The notes below the pieces were generated by a model, which saw only the letters and a program-made list of their open reading frames with translations, was not told where the DNA came from and searched no databases. This document shows positions 4,647-5,728 of a DNA stretch of 5,728 nucleotides, piece by piece. Source of the DNA: Sphingomonas sp. (GTDB lineage: Bacteria; Pseudomonadota; Alphaproteobacteria; Sphingomonadales; Sphingomonadaceae); assembly GCA_019247755.1 (NCBI GenBank), contig JAFBAM010000201.1, forward strand, positions 1 through 5,728, read 5' to 3'. The position numbers and the translations under genes were made by a program. Numbering within the stretch: the first letter of the stretch is position 1; every line of letters begins with the position of its first letter.

Positions 4647-5728
4647 TCGCGATCCTGTGGCGGCACCGGCGCGCCAGGCATTGGCGCGACGCCGATCGAC
4701 CCCGGAGCATCGGCGGCCAGCTCGGGCACTTCGGTCAGGCCGCGAGCCACGTGGCTGTTCCGATATCCGTACAGGAAGTAGAAGATCAGCCCGATCACCG
4801 TCCACGAGGCGAACAGCAGCTTCGATTCCATGTTCAGGTTCACGAACAGGAGCAAGCAGCCGACGATCGACAGCGGCGCCAAGACGTAGATCGCCGGCGT
4901 GCGGAACGGACGGGCGCGGCCCGGATCCTTCCTGCGCAGGATCATCACGCCCAGCGAGACCGCCGCGAAGGCGAACAGTGTGCCCGCGTTCGAATAGTCA
5001 GCGAGCGTGCCGACCGGCAGGAAGGCCGCCGCAATGGCGACGAACACGCCCGTCACGATGGTGACGACATAAGGCGTCTTGAACCGCGGGTGGACCGCCG
5101 AGAGGTTGTCCGGCAGCAGGCCGTCGCGCGCCATCACGAAGAAGACGCGCGTCTGGCCGTACATCATCAGCAGCACGACTGATGGCAGCGCGATCGCTGC
5201 CGCGAGGCCGACAAGGTTGCCAAACAGCGGGTTTGAAACCTCGCGAAGGATGTGCGCGAGCGCTTCCTTCGAACAGACGGTCGGCGCATGCGCGGCCTGG
5301 CAGGCTGCCGAGGCGTAAAGCTCCGGCGAGCCTTCCTTGAAGGCCAGGCCGGTCGCCGGATCGATCAGCGGCTGCGCGCCGAACGCGCCGATCACGCCCG
5401 CCGCGACGAGCAGGTAGAAGACGGTGCAGATCAGCAGGCTGCCGATCAGGCCGATGGGGACGTTCCGCTGAGGGTTCTTGGTTTCCTCCGCCGCGGTCGA
5501 GACCGCGTCGAATCCGACGTATGCGAAGAAGATCGATGCGGCCGCACCCAGGATGCCGGTACCGGACGAGCTTAGGGGATTGCCCCAGCCCCGCGGCGCG
5601 AACGGCTGGAAGTTGCCGGCATGGCCGCTGATCATCGGCAGCGTGATGATGAGGAACAGCGTCAGCGCCGCGACCTTGATGCACACCAGCACCGCATTGA
5701 CGGTGGCGCTTTCCTTGGTGCCGATCAC
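4643..5728 (-). CDS. APC-family amino acid permease (cationic amino acid transporter type), 5' end outside window
   Basis: Integral inner-membrane transporter, probably driven by proton symport, for amino acid uptake. 361 residues are visible; the reading frame is open to the right edge, so the N-terminal part (likely the first four or five membrane segments) lies outside and the GTG at 5728 is just an internal valine codon. Visible membrane segments are at about residues 9-33, 58-77, 93-116, 168-198, 219-239, 246-265, 279-299 and 303-321 of this fragment. The stretch FFAYVGFDAVSTAAEE (67-82) followed by KNPQRNVP is the conserved TM6 region of YfnA/CAT-like APC permeases, and GQTRVFFVMARDGLLP (191-206) is the conserved helix-8 end. 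The hydrophilic loop at 117-167 contains two cysteines, C143 and C152. The tail after residue 322 is polar and proline-rich. The specific amino acid cannot be read from the sequence. The stop shares a CTAG with the kinase stop. Confidence 0.93.
   Translation of the reverse strand: MIGTKESATVNAVLVCIKVAALTLFLIITLPMISGHAGNFQPFAPRGWGNPLSSSGTGILGAAASIFFAYVGFDAVSTAAEETKNPQRNVPIGLIGSLLICTVFYLLVAAGVIGAFGAQPLIDPATGLAFKEGSPELYASAACQAAHAPTVCSKEALAHILREVSNPLFGNLVGLAAAIALPSVVLLMMYGQTRVFFVMARDGLLPDNLSAVHPRFKTPYVVTIVTGVFVAIAAAFLPVGTLADYSNAGTLFAFAAVSLGVMILRRKDPGRARPFRTPAIYVLAPLSIVGCLLLFVNLNMESKLLFASWTVIGLIFYFLYGYRNSHVARGLTEVPELAADAPGSIGVAPMPGAPVPPQDRD

Noticed and set aside
3612..4805. A 397-codon open frame on the minus strand, longer than the kinase gene it opposes.
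   Set aside because: It is antisense to the whole kinase and then overlaps the permease tail in another frame. Its product is rich in Arg, Asp and His with no motif or membrane pattern, as expected from the mirror frame of a GC-rich gene, while the kinase has complete family motifs.
4998..5684. Minus-strand open frame of 228 codons within the amino acid permease gene.
   Set aside because: Arg-rich alternate frame of the permease; the correct frame has regular hydrophobic segments and APC motifs.
1..5728. Search for a defence island, mobile element, CRISPR array, biosynthetic cluster or other new multi-gene system.
   Set aside because: All recognisable genes belong to common families, composition looks uniform, and no integrase, transposase, direct-repeat array or unexplained long gap is present.

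Overview
The window looks like ordinary chromosomal DNA from a high-G+C alphaproteobacterium, most likely a sphingomonad. The sequence support is strong GC bias at third codon positions, GTG starts, a cobalamin-type queG, a PfkB kinase of the kind annotated as adenosine kinase in alphaproteobacteria, and two short intergenic motifs resembling repeats I associate with sphingomonad genomes. The taxonomic call is inference; no rRNA or other marker gene is present.

Layout, left to right. Positions 1-1127 (minus) hold an ABC-2 type export permease whose last codons run off the left edge. Its start overlaps the stop of the cognate ATPase gene (1124-2074, minus) as ATGA, so the two form a translationally coupled NatA/NatB-like exporter pair. 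Only 44 bp separate the ATPase start from the divergent queG (2119-3195, plus), which encodes epoxyqueuosine reductase for the last step of queuosine synthesis on tRNA. queG converges on, and overlaps by 43 bp, a small lipoprotein gene (3153-3509, minus). The 141-bp divergent gap after it contains an imperfect palindromic repeat (3521-3587), and then comes a PfkB-family kinase, probable adenosine kinase (3651-4646, plus). That gene converges on an APC-family amino acid permease (4643-5728, minus, N-terminus beyond the right edge). Their two stop codons share one CTAG tetranucleotide.

Apart from the ABC pair, the genes look like independent housekeeping units packed tightly in alternating orientations: export, tRNA modification, envelope lipoprotein, nucleoside or sugar phosphorylation, and amino acid uptake. 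No gene-free stretch exceeds 300 bases. I see no tRNA, rRNA, CRISPR array, insertion sequence, phage gene, toxin-antitoxin pair or convincing terminator, and no evidence of a new multi-gene system. The points worth a second look are small-scale: the palindromic repeat abutting a ribosome-binding site, a repeat-like segment carrying the ATPase start codon, the shared stop codons, and the uncharacterised lipoprotein.
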